DNA of 16,233 nt from Acanthamoeba sp. SK_2022b (taxonomy: Eukaryota; Discosea; Longamoebia; Acanthamoebidae): NCBI GenBank assembly GCA_027943245.1, contig JANDJZ010000941.1, positions 1 through 16,233 of the forward strand. The letters run 5' to 3'. This document shows, piece after piece, positions 1 through 7,992 of this stretch (position 1 is the stretch's first letter; every line of letters begins with the position of its first letter). A program made the translations under genes and the position numbers. Below the pieces are notes generated by a model. It worked only from the letters and a program-made list of their open reading frames with translations, had not been told where the DNA came from and ran no database searches.

Positions 1-1835
1 GTCTTTCCGCCGCTCAGATCCGCCGCCTGATAGGTCCAGCAGGGGTTCATGATATCGACCAGGAAAACCGGACGGTCGCCGTCCAACGGCCAGTCGTCGA
101 TCAGCGACAGGGCCAGCCCCTCGGTGCACAACTTCAACTGATAGGAGCGGCGCTGCAGTCCATCGGCGGGCGGCGGCGGCGTCGGCTCAAGGCCGCTGGT
201 CGCATATTTGACGCCCAGGGCCCGATAGCGGGCAAGCTGCGGGTTCAGGCGCTGGCGGAAGTCGTCCCAGTCCATCCGGTCATGGCCGGTCCAGGCCACT
301 TCGGCGATGGCTGCGGCGCGGGGAAAGGCCATGTATTCGACCCGGTCCTGGGTGCGCATATGTTCGGTGAACAGATTGGCCTGAACGCCCAGTACATGTT
401 TGACCTGATCCGGCGTCAGTTCATCCGGGGCCGGATCAAACCGATAGACGTCCTCCAACGACACCACGAACCCACGTCCCGGCGACCCGTCATTGGCGCT
501 CTGGCGATTGTCGAAATACAGGACCGGCGCAGGCGACAGCACCGTGTCATGGCCCATTCGCGCCGCCTCGATGGCGCCTTCGACGCCGCGCCAGGACATG
601 ACGCTGGCGTTCGGATTGATGCCGCCCTCAAGGATCTCGTCCCAGCCGATCATGCGACGGCCATGGTCGTTCAGATGCTTCTCCAGCCGGGCGATCATCC
701 AGCTTTGCAGCTTCTCTTCATCGGCGACGCCCAGTTCACGCATCCGCGCCTGCGTGCGGGGCGAGGCTTTCCATTGATCCTTGACCGCCTCATCGCCGCC
801 CAGATGGACGTATTCGCTGGGGAACAGGTCAAGGACTTCGTCCAGCACGTTTTCGAGGAAGACCAGCGTGGATTCCTCGGCGTTGAACAGGGTCGGATAG
901 ACGCCCCAGTCGGCAGGCACGGCGGGAACCGCCGATCCCGGCGCATCGGTGACGCCCAGCTCGGGATAGGCGGCGATGGCGGCGCTGGCGTGACCCGGCA
1001 CATCGACCTCGGGCATGACGACGATGTTGCGGGCGGCGGCGTAGGCCACGATTTCGCGCACCGTCTCCTGGCTGTAGACGCCGCCATACAGGCGCGGGCG
1101 CCCGGTCGCCGGATCAATGTCGAACTGGGCTGCGGCCCCCGCCGGCACGCGCCAACCGCCGATTTCGGTCAGGCGGGGATAGCGTTTGATCTCCAGCCGC
1201 CAGGCCTGATCATCGGTCAGGTGCCAGTGGAAGACGTTGAACTTGTGCACCGCCATCCAGTCGATGAAGCCCTTGATGAACTCCGGCGACTGATAGTGAC
1301 GGGCGGAATCCAGCATCATGCCGCGCCAGGTGAACCGCGGCGCATCCTGGATCGAAATGGCGGGGATGACCGCAGATCCCTGGCCTTCCTCGGCGGTCGC
1401 CAACTGCCACAGACTGACCGCGCCATACAGCAGGCCGCCGAAGTCATTGGCCGAAATCTCGGCGCCGCGATCTGAGACGTTCAGGCTGTAGGCGTCGGCG
1501 CCGGTCGTGGGAGCGCGGCGCAGGACGATGGCGCCGCGAGCAGGCGCCGCCCCTTCACGGACGGTCAGCCTTAGGCCGCGCGTGCGCTGGATCAGATCGG
1601 CGAAATAGGCCGCAGCCCGGGCCGCCTCGACGTCGCCGCGCGGCGTGACGATGACGGTGGAGGCGTTGAGCGTGAAACTGGAGGGTCGGGCCGTTTCCGA
1701 CGCAGGCCGGGGGATGATCGACCCGACAGACGCCTCGGCCGCCATGGCAGGATTGAACGACAGGGCCAGCACGGCCGCAGCCAGCGGAGCCAGGAAGGGG
1801 GCGAACCTCGTCGCCGATAGAGCGGTCTGGATCAT
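1..1835 (-). CDS. Exported GH20 beta-N-acetylhexosaminidase (3' end outside window)
   Basis: The minus frame is open from the ATG at 1835 to the left edge (611 codons), so the C-terminus is missing. Residues 1-32 look like a signal peptide ending AMA before AEA, which points to export. A GH20b-like N-terminal region (about 45-150) leads into the catalytic barrel with WRGMMLDSARH, HWHLTDDQ, MPEVDVPGHA and HLGGDEAVKDQW. D348-E349 is the family's substrate-assisted catalytic pair. Later motifs GWDEI and MSWRG line the same active site. The enzyme should release GlcNAc from chitooligosaccharide or glycan non-reducing ends, in the periplasm or at the surface. It lies downstream of the TonB receptor, with an intrinsic terminator ending 15 bases before its ATG. 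An upstream ATG in another frame meets a stop at once, so 1835 is the best start. The family call is firm; the exact substrate is not known. Confidence 0.93.
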   Translation of the reverse strand, partial: MIQTALSATRFAPFLAPLAAAVLALSFNPAMAAEASVGSIIPRPASETARPSSFTLNASTVIVTPRGDVEAARAAAYFADLIQRTRGLRLTVREGAAPARGAIVLRRAPTTGADAYSLNVSDRGAEISANDFGGLLYGAVSLWQLATAEEGQGSAVIPAISIQDAPRFTWRGMMLDSARHYQSPEFIKGFIDWMAVHKFNVFHWHLTDDQAWRLEIKRYPRLTEIGGWRVPAGAAAQFDIDPATGRPRLYGGVYSQETVREIVAYAAARNIVVMPEVDVPGHASAAIAAYPELGVTDAPGSAVPAVPADWGVYPTLFNAEESTLVFLENVLDEVLDLFPSEYVHLGGDEAVKDQWKASPRTQARMRELGVADEEKLQSWMIARLEKHLNDHGRRMIGWDEILEGGINPNASVMSWRGVEGAIEAARMGHDTVLSPAPVLYFDNRQSANDGSPGRGFVVSLEDVYRFDPAPDELTPDQVKHVLGVQANLFTEHMRTQDRVEYMAFPRAAAIAEVAWTGHDRMDWDDFRQRLNPQLARYRALGVKYATSGLEPTPPPPADGLQRRSYQLKLCTEGLALSLIDDWPLDGDRPVFLVDIMNPCWTYQAADLSGGK

Positions 1836-1850
1836 ACGCGGTCTCGCATC

Positions 1851-1882
1851 AAAAAAGCGCGCGGGACGTCGCCGCCCCGCGC
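1851..1882 (-). terminator. Rho-independent terminator after the TonB receptor gene
   Basis: Read on the minus strand, GCGCGGG (1882-1876) pairs perfectly with CCCGCGC (1865-1859) across a 10-base loop, followed by GC and then six Ts (1856-1851). This is a classic intrinsic terminator about 85 bases past the receptor stop. It is unusually placed: the T-tract ends only 15 bases before the GH20 start codon, so it may set the receptor-to-hexosaminidase expression ratio by partial read-through. Confidence 0.8.
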
Positions 1883-1964
1883 CAGTCTGGCCTCAGGAGA
1901 AGGCCTTTTCGACAAGCGCGGCGACCCGGACAACGCGATCTGGCGCCATCCGGGAAGCTCGGCT

Positions 1965-4704
1965 TTAGAACGAGACGCTGACGGTCGCCAGCAGCTTGCG
2001 GCCCGTGCGGTAGATGCCGCGCGGCAGGTTTTCCTTGTTGGCGTACGAGTAGTATTCGCTGTCCAGCAGGTTCTGGCCGGACACGGTCAGGCTGACACGC
2101 TCGTTGAAGGCATAGCCCGCCGTGGCGTCCAGACCAGTGTAGGCGCGGACATACAGGTTGTCGCCGCGGTCGATGCCGGTGAAATACTTGGACCGCCACG
2201 TATAGGTGACTCGCGCAGAGAACGGACCCGATTCATAGAACGGGCTGATGTTCACCTGGTGCTTGGAGTTGAACGGCAGATCCTGGCCATTGTCCGCGCT
2301 GCCGTCGACATAGGTGTAGTTGGCAAGCAGGCCGAGGCCGTAGGCGTAGGTCTGCTGATAGGCGAAGGTCGCGCCCTTCAGGTCGGCTGGACCGGCATTG
2401 ATCGGGCGACTGATCTGGAAGGTGGTTTCAGCGTTCAGGAACTGGTTGAAATGCTTCTCCGGGTTCGTGATCTGCAGGATGTAGTTGTCAATCTTCTTGT
2501 AGAAGACCTCACCCGACAGGATGGCGTTTGGTGCGAAATACCATTCCGCCGCCAGGTTCAGGTTGGTTGACTTGTAGGGGTCCAGGTCAGGGTTGCCGCC
2601 GCCGCCGGTCAGAATCTTGGCCAGACAGCCAGAAATAGTTGGATACGTCGGCGTAGTTCGGCCGCGAGATGACCTTGGCCGCCGCAAGGCGGACAATCAC
2701 ATCCTCGGACGCGTTGATGGCGACGTTCAGGCTGGGTAGGATATCGTCATAAGACTTGCTCTTGACGCTCCATGCCCAGTCCGCCTCCGTCGTGCCGCAG
2801 CCGCCGCCGACCTGATTGACGCAGATGAAACCGCCGCTTTCGGATTCCGTGCGGACGTAACGCAGGCCGATGTTGCCACGAAGTTCATTCTCGAAGTTCG
2901 CCCGGACCATAGACGGCGTTGGATCTTCCTGAATGTTCCAGTTCTGGGACGTGAACTCGGCATTGCCGAAGACGGTCGGCTCCGGCGACGCCTGCCAAGG
3001 ACGCAGGTAGCTCCCTGAAGAGATGTAATCGGCGATCCGGCGTCCATCGACGTGGACGCGGCCCTTCATCTGATCATTCGCACCATCGAAGCCGCGCAGA
3101 TAATTGCCCGGCGCCGAGCTGGGCTCGAACAGTGATGCACTGCTTGGGTTGCCATAGATCTGGACCACCACGCCCGACATCTTCTGATCGGTCTCGTGTG
3201 TGCGGTATTTATATCCGAACTGAATGCGGTTGATGAAACCGTCGCGATTGTAGCCAGCGTCGATCTGAGCGTAGGTCTCCTCATCCGTCGTCGGCTTCGA
3301 AACAATGTTGCCGCCCCACCCGGGATTATAGCCGGTCGGCCCGACCGACGGATCACCACCGCCCCAACCGCCGTCAAACGAGAAGGCCGCCGGGTTATTC
3401 ATCACATTGCCATTGGCATAGGTGACGGTTCCAGGGTTGCTCGTTCCGCCCGTGAAATCGACGGTATAGTCAGACCAGTTCAAGAATTCAGCGAACAGCT
3501 GACGCTGGGTGCCCCCCTCGGCCTTGGTGTAACCGACATCGCCGGCGATATCCCAGGCTCCCGCGTTCCATTTGCCGTTCAGGTGGTAGCTGTCGGTGGT
3601 CAGGGCGGCTTCACGATACTGGACGTCCCAGACGCTGAGGGCGTTCTTGAACGAAGCCTTGGTGATGACGCCGTCATCGACCTGGATATCGGTCAGAGCG
3701 CTCAGGCTGTTCCAAGGGTTGCCCTGAAAGGCGAACATGGCCTGGGCCGTGTTGTCATAGGTGGCGTCGACGCGCAGCCAGTCGAAGTTCAGGTCCAGTT
3801 GCGCGTTCGGGCGCCACTGGGCGGCCACCGTGTAGCTGTTCCGCTCACGCGTCTGTTCGAAGTAAGCCGCGCCGAAGGAGTTCAACCCCCGCGCATTGGG
3901 ATTGGCCAGCAGGGTGGTGGCGCAAGCGCCGGTACAGTTGCCGCTGGTGATGGCGTTTGCGGCCGGATTATCGACACTTCCGCCATTGTAATAGTTGGCC
4001 GGAATGGTGCCGAAGGATTCCAGACCGTCGCGGCGCAGTTGGTCCACCGCGCGCTGGGCCGAGACCAGGACGCCGAAGGTGGCGTCGGCGTTGCGCCAGC
4101 CGGCCAGGGCCGACAGCTGCGGATCGCCTTCCTTGGAGCGGTCATTGTAGAGATAGGTCACCGCGCCCGACAGGGTGTGTTCGCCCAGATCCAGCGGACG
4201 ACGGGTCGAGACATTGACGGTGCCGCCGATGGAGCCTTCGTCGATGCGGGCTTCCGGCGACTTGAACACCTCGACCTTGCCGACGATCTGCGGCGCCAGC
4301 AGGGCGTAGTTGAAGGTCCGGCCCGGCTGGTCCAGCAGGAACCAGTCCGCCGAGGCGACCGTCTGGCCGTTCAACAGGGTGCGGTTCAGGGCCGGATCGG
4401 TGCCCAGGATCGAGACCTTTTCGCCCTGACCAAAGGCGCGGTCGACGGTGACGCCCGGAATGATGGTGATGGCTTCGGCCACGTTGGAGCTGGGGAACTT
4501 GCCCACATCTTCCGCGGTGACGACGTCAACGATGGCGTTGGCGTTACGCTTGGTGTCGATGGATTGCCGCAGCGAGGCGCGGATGCCGGTGACGACCACT
4601 TCGTCGACCGTCGATGGCTCCGCCGTCTGTTGTGCGAACGCCTGACCGGCCAGCAGCGACAGTGCGCTGACTGAACTGACCAGAATTGCATGATGAATAC
4701 GCAT
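1965..4704 (-). pseudogene. TonB-dependent outer-membrane receptor for GlcNAc/chitooligosaccharides, single-base frameshift
   Basis: The ATG at 4704 has a good Shine-Dalgarno (GGGGAGA, 4719-4713), and the product begins with a signal peptide ending AFAQ. A TonB-box-like VDEVVVTG follows, then the plug (about 50-170; VGKFPSSNVAEAITIIPGVT, GSIGGTVNVSTRRP), then a beta-barrel ending in ...TVSVSF with the terminal Phe typical of outer-membrane barrels. The frame breaks near 2612-2625. The first frame reads NYFWLSGQ and then runs into a stop at 2587; the next frame resumes at ILTGGGGNPDLDPYKS. Removing one base gives 912 residues, normal for the class, so this looks like a one-base insertion late in an otherwise intact gene. 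GlcNAc-type substrate is inferred from the adjacent nagA, deaminase and GH20 genes. If the shift is real, the last quarter of the barrel is lost and the receptor should not fold. If it is a sequencing error, the gene is functional. Confidence 0.9.
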
Positions 4705-4724
4705 ACGCCTGTTCTCCCCAGAAC

Positions 4725-4744
4725 GGACCTGCCCCCGCAGGTCC
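4725..4744 (-). promoter_or_regulatory. Hairpin in the receptor 5' leader
   Basis: GGACCTG (4725-4731) and CAGGTCC (4738-4744) form a perfect 7-bp inverted repeat around a six-base C/G loop. It sits directly upstream of the receptor's Shine-Dalgarno (4719-4713), with its near edge 20 bases from the ATG. No T-run follows, so it is not an intrinsic terminator. It could stabilise the leader of a highly expressed outer-membrane protein mRNA, or act as a DNA operator. The structure is seen directly; the role is inferred. Confidence 0.45.
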
Positions 4745-4751
4745 AGAAAAG

Positions 4752-4769
4752 CCCAATGCAAGACCAATA
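4752..4769 (-). promoter_or_regulatory. Candidate operator A (receptor side)
   Basis: The minus strand reads TATTGGTCTTGCATTGGG. It holds two ATTGG words 11 bp apart, and is 48-65 bases upstream of the receptor ATG. It closely resembles two other elements in the same intergenic region (4839-4856 and 4883-4900). It is a candidate site for the adjacent GntR/HutC regulator and probably overlaps or follows the receptor promoter. It is not the simple palindrome usual for the family, so regulator identity is an inference. Confidence 0.5.
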
Positions 4770-4838
4770 CGGCCCTTCCCCGAACCGCTAATCGTTGAAA
4801 AGCGACCGTTGCATCGTGAGACTTTCATCAATCCATCA

Positions 4839-4856
4839 CACCACGCAAGACCAAAA
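4839..4856 (-). promoter_or_regulatory. Candidate operator B (middle of divergent region)
   Basis: The minus strand reads TTTTGGTCTTGCGTGGTG. It shares the exact 10-mer TTGGTCTTGC with element A, 87 bp away (about eight helical turns). The second half is degenerate (GTGG instead of ATTGG). It is a plausible weaker or auxiliary site that could support looping between the two divergent promoters. The repeat is directly visible; function is inferred. Confidence 0.4.
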
Positions 4857-4882
4857 TGTGAATTGGGCCTATTCTTTCTTTA

Positions 4883-4900
4883 TATTGGTACTTGATTGGT
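4883..4900 (+). promoter_or_regulatory. Candidate operator C (regulator/nag operon side)
   Basis: The plus strand reads TATTGGTACTTGATTGGT, with ATTGGT at 4884 and again at 4895, exactly 11 bp apart. It lies 65-82 bases upstream of the regulator ATG, mirroring the distance of element A from the receptor ATG. A further ATTGG begins at 4862, 22 bp upstream, so three copies fall on one helix face. This suggests negative autoregulation of the regulator-deaminase-deacetylase operon. Confidence 0.5.
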
Positions 4901-4964
4901 CGCATGAGATGGGCTCAGATGATCCCAACACGAACCCGGGGGCGGGCAATTGGGAATCGGCGTC

Positions 4965-5707
4965 ATGTCGTTTGTCGAAGCGATTGGGCCGCTGGACGCA
5001 CAGCGTCCGGCGCCGCTGTATCAACAGCTTCAGCACGCCGTGCGCGAAGCGATCGAGCGCAACACGCTCAAGCCGGATGAGGCCCCCTGCCGCCCGAACG
5101 CGATCTGGCGCAGGAACTGTCGGTGTCGCGCATCACCATCCGCAAGGCTTTCGACGGCCTGGTTGCAGAAGGCCTGCTGACCCGTCGCCAGGGTGCAGGC
5201 ACCTTTGTCGCCGCCCGCGTCGAGAAAAGCTTCTCCAAGCTGACCTCCTTCTCCGAGGACATGGCCGCACGCGGACGCAAGGCCACCAGTTCCTGGCTGA
5301 ACCGCAGCGAAGGCGCCGTGACGCCGGAGGAATCCCTGACCCTGGGCCTCAGCCCCGGCACGCCCGTCTATCGCTTCAGCCGTATCCGCTATGCGGACGG
5401 CCTGCCGATGGCGCTGGAGTATTCGACCATTCCCGCCTCCTGCCTGTCGGGCATCGAGGCGGTGACGACCTCCCTCTATCTGGCCCTGGCCGACGCCGGT
5501 TTTCGCCCGAACCGCGCCCTGCAGCGGCTGCGCGCCGTGCTGTTCAACGCTGAACAGGCCGAGCTTCTGGGCACCACGGCGGGCGCGGCGGGTTTGTTGA
5601 TCGAGCGCCGCGCCTTCCACAACGGTCAGGCGGTCGAGGTGACCCAATCCTATTATCGCGGCGACGCCTACGACTTCGTCGCAGAACTGAATGACGGACC
5701 CGGTTGA
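4965..5707 (+). pseudogene. GntR/HutC-family regulator of GlcNAc catabolism, single-base frameshift
   Basis: The ATG at 4965 opens MSFVEAIGPLDAQRPAPLYQQLQ, the typical start of a HutC-subfamily winged-helix domain. After the codons for DEA the frame is lost at a run of five Cs (5083-5087). One frame down, it continues LPPERDLAQELSVSRITIRKAFDGL (recognition helix), the wing GLLTRRQGAGTFVA, and then a UTRA effector domain to the TGA at 5705-5707. Adding one base to the C-run gives 247 residues, standard for the family. A missing C in a homopolymer is a common sequencing artefact, but a real deletion would remove the DNA-binding helix and de-repress the operon. HutC proteins in this context sense GlcNAc-6-P or GlcN-6-P; the ligand here is inferred. 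It is comparable to NagQ/NagR-type GntR regulators. Its stop overlaps the next start as TGATG. Confidence 0.9.
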
Positions 5708-6738
5708 TGCACGCCCAAGACACCCGAATGTTCATCGAGGCGGCCGAAGCGCCCGCTCTGGTGGCCGCGCAACTGGCCGCCAACGCCGACATCGTGGCCC
5801 GCGCCGCTGAACATCTGCGTCGCAATCCGCCGACCGCCGCCCTGATCTGCGGTCGCGGCAGCTCCGACAATGCGGGGGTCTTCGCCCGTTATCTGATCGA
5901 GGGTGAAACCGGCGTCCTGACCAGCCCCGCGCCCCTGGCCGTCAGCTCGGTCTATGGCCGCACGCCCCGCATCGAGGGCGGCGTCTGCCTGGCCATCTCG
6001 CAATCCGGCAAGAGCCCCGATCTGGTCGCAGCCGCCACCGCCGCCAAGGCGGGCGGCGCCTTTGTCATCGCCCTGGTCAATGTCGAGGGCTCGCCCCTGT
6101 CGGACGTCGCCGACCTGACCATCCCGCTGCGCGCCGGCCCCGAGCTCTCGGTCGCCGCCACCAAAAGCTTCATCGCCAGCCTGACCGCCATCGCCCATCT
6201 GGTCGCCGAATGGACTCAGGACGACGCCCTGCGGGCGGGCCTCGCCGCCCTGCCCGCCCAGCTTGAGGCCGCCTGGCGTCAGGACTGGACCGCCGCCCTG
6301 CCCACGCTGAAGGCGGCCAACAATCTGTATGTCGTCGGACGCGGCGGCGGCTTTGGCGCAGCGCGCGAGGCGGCCCTGAAGCTGAAGGAGACCTGCGGCC
6401 TGCACGCCGAAGCCTTCTCGACCGCCGAGGTGCGCCACGGCCCGATGGCTCTGGTCAAGACCGACTTCCCGGTGCTGATGCTGGCCCAGTCCGACGTCAC
6501 CCGCGAAGACGCCGAGGATCTGGCCAGCGCCTTCGCCGCACGCGGCGCCAAGGTCATGCTGTCGGGCCATCCCGGCGATCCGCGCGTGATCAGCCTGCCG
6601 ACCACGGCGGGCCATCCGCTGCTGGAGCCGATCCTGCTGATCCAGAGCTTCTACGGCCTGGCCGCCCGCCTGTCGGTCGCGCGCGGCTATGACCCCGACC
6701 AGCCCCCCTACCTCAACAAGGTGACCGAGACCGTCTGA
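5707..6738 (+). CDS. nagB: Glucosamine-6-phosphate deaminase, NagB-II type (double SIS domain)
   Basis: The 343-residue protein has two sugar-isomerase (SIS) domains. The first shows CGRGSSDNAG (from about 48) and AISQSGKSPDL (96-106), the latter a phosphosugar-binding loop. The second shows VVGRGGGFGAAREAALKLKE (from 209) and HAEAFSTAEVRHGPMALV. It ends KVTETV, like the isomerase half of GlmS, but has no glutaminase domain. Such stand-alone proteins beside nagA act as the alternative deaminase converting GlcN-6-P to fructose-6-P plus ammonia in the cytoplasm. The ATG at 5707 overlaps the regulator stop (TGATG); a TTG one codon earlier is less likely. An AgaS- or FrlB-like role is possible in principle, but the nagA neighbour makes GlcN-6-P the likely substrate. 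Confidence 0.92.
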   Translation: MHAQDTRMFIEAAEAPALVAAQLAANADIVARAAEHLRRNPPTAALICGRGSSDNAGVFARYLIEGETGVLTSPAPLAVSSVYGRTPRIEGGVCLAISQSGKSPDLVAAATAAKAGGAFVIALVNVEGSPLSDVADLTIPLRAGPELSVAATKSFIASLTAIAHLVAEWTQDDALRAGLAALPAQLEAAWRQDWTAALPTLKAANNLYVVGRGGGFGAAREAALKLKETCGLHAEAFSTAEVRHGPMALVKTDFPVLMLAQSDVTREDAEDLASAFAARGAKVMLSGHPGDPRVISLPTTAGHPLLEPILLIQSFYGLAARLSVARGYDPDQPPYLNKVTETV

Positions 6739-7877
6739 TGAAGCAGAAGCTGATCAACGGCCGCGTGCTGACGCCGGCCGGTCTTCAGGACGGTCTGGCC
6801 GTCGTCATCGAGAATGACAGGATCATCGCCGTCGGCCCCGCCGACGAAACCCCGGCGGGCGACACGGTCGACCTGCAGGGCTGCATCCTGACGCCCGGCT
6901 TCATCGACACCCAGGTCAATGGCGGGGGCGGCGTCCTGTTCAACGACGACACCAGCGTCGAGGGCGTCGCGGCCATCGGCGCGGCGCACCGTCGTTTCGG
7001 CACGACAGGCTTTCTGCCCACCCTGATCAGCGACGACCTTGAAGTCATCGACCGCGCCATCGATGCGGTGGAGGCCGCCATCGCCGCCGGGGTTCCAGGC
7101 GTATTGGGCATACATATCGAAGGCCCCTTCCTGAACGAACGGCGCAAGGGCATTCATGACGCCTCCAAGTTCCGCGTGCTTGAGGACGACTTCATCGACC
7201 GCCTGACCCGGCTGAAGGGCGGGCGCACCCTGATCACCCTGGCGCCAGAGACCACGACGCCCGACCGGATCAGCCGCCTGGCGGCGAAAGGCGCTCTTGT
7301 CGCCATCGGCCATACAGACGCTGACTATGCGACGGCGCGCGCCGCCTTTGAGGCCGGCGCCACCGGCGTGACCCATCTGTTCAACGCCATGTCCCAGCTG
7401 CAGAATCGCGCGCCCGGCGTTGTCGGCGCCGTGCTGGAGAACCAGACCGCCTGGGCAGGGATCATCATTGACGGCTTCCACGTCGATCCGGCCACCCTGA
7501 AGATCGCCCTGCGGTGCCGCCCGCATGACCGCTTCATGCTGGTCACCGACGCCATGCCCAGCGTCGGCGCCGACGCCGACCATTTCTTCCTGCATGGCCG
7601 ACGCATCACGGTGAAGGACGGCGTCTGCCGCGACGACGCCGGCGTGTTGGCAGGCTCGGACCTGGACATGGCCGCCGCCGTCAGGAACGCCGTCGAACGG
7701 CTGGATCTCGACCTGGCTGCGGCCGTCGACATGGCCTCCGCCTCTCCCGCCGCCTTCCTGGGCATGGCCAACCAGCGCGGCGCCATTGCGCCGGGCTATC
7801 TGGCGGATCTGGTTCTGCTGAACGACGACTTCTCGGTGGCGCAGACCTGGATCAGCGGCGTCATCGTCACGGCCTGA
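6738..7877 (+). CDS. nagA: N-acetylglucosamine-6-phosphate deacetylase
   Basis: This is a complete amidohydrolase-superfamily protein of 379 residues, the usual NagA length. Visible family motifs are GFIDTQVNGGGG, the metal-ligand HIEGPFLNERRKG (E128), GHTDADY (H192), GVTHLFNAMSQL (H213), DGFHVDP, and the catalytic LVTDAMPSVG (D271). It removes acetate from GlcNAc-6-P in the cytoplasm, feeding GlcN-6-P to the preceding deaminase. It overlaps the deaminase stop as TGATG, so the two are probably translationally coupled and transcribed from the promoter region before 4965. The N-terminal motif lacks the HxH pair of some amidohydrolases, which is normal for NagA enzymes. Identity is very secure. 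Confidence 0.97.
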   Translation: MKQKLINGRVLTPAGLQDGLAVVIENDRIIAVGPADETPAGDTVDLQGCILTPGFIDTQVNGGGGVLFNDDTSVEGVAAIGAAHRRFGTTGFLPTLISDDLEVIDRAIDAVEAAIAAGVPGVLGIHIEGPFLNERRKGIHDASKFRVLEDDFIDRLTRLKGGRTLITLAPETTTPDRISRLAAKGALVAIGHTDADYATARAAFEAGATGVTHLFNAMSQLQNRAPGVVGAVLENQTAWAGIIIDGFHVDPATLKIALRCRPHDRFMLVTDAMPSVGADADHFFLHGRRITVKDGVCRDDAGVLAGSDLDMAAAVRNAVERLDLDLAAAVDMASASPAAFLGMANQRGAIAPGYLADLVLLNDDFSVAQTWISGVIVTA

Positions 7878-7879
7878 CA

Positions 7880-7897
7880 TGCCGCAAGGCAAGTTTT
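7880..7897 (+). terminator. Possible weak terminator after nagA
   Basis: TGCC (7880-7883) and GGCA (7888-7891) pair around a GCAA tetraloop, and four Ts (7894-7897) follow two bases later. It starts three bases after the nagA stop, where an operon end is expected, but the 4-bp stem is short for intrinsic termination in a GC-rich genome. Confidence 0.3.
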
Positions 7898-7992
7898 CGG
7901 CTTAAGACGCCACACAGTTGAACCATCAACAATGATTTGAAACACAGGTTGGGCGGTTCAATACGGCTCAGTTTCGGCCTAGGGTCGCGGGC

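Noticed and set aside
282..1475. Long plus-strand open frame (397 codons) antisense to the hexosaminidase
   Set aside because: The minus frame carries clear GH20 motifs over the whole span; this frame is a shadow caused by high GC codon bias.
3196..4674. 492-codon plus-strand open frame antisense to the receptor
   Set aside because: The Arg/Gly/Val/Asp-rich translation has no recognisable domain, and the opposite strand has TonB plug and barrel features.
5081..5090. Programmed ribosomal frameshift in the regulator
   Set aside because: The C-run does not form a canonical X-XXY-YYZ heptamer and no downstream stimulator is evident; a homopolymer error or true deletion is simpler.
5668..7892. 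Two long minus-strand open frames (315 and 394 codons) under the deaminase and nagA
   Set aside because: They mirror intact, family-defining genes and show no motifs of their own.
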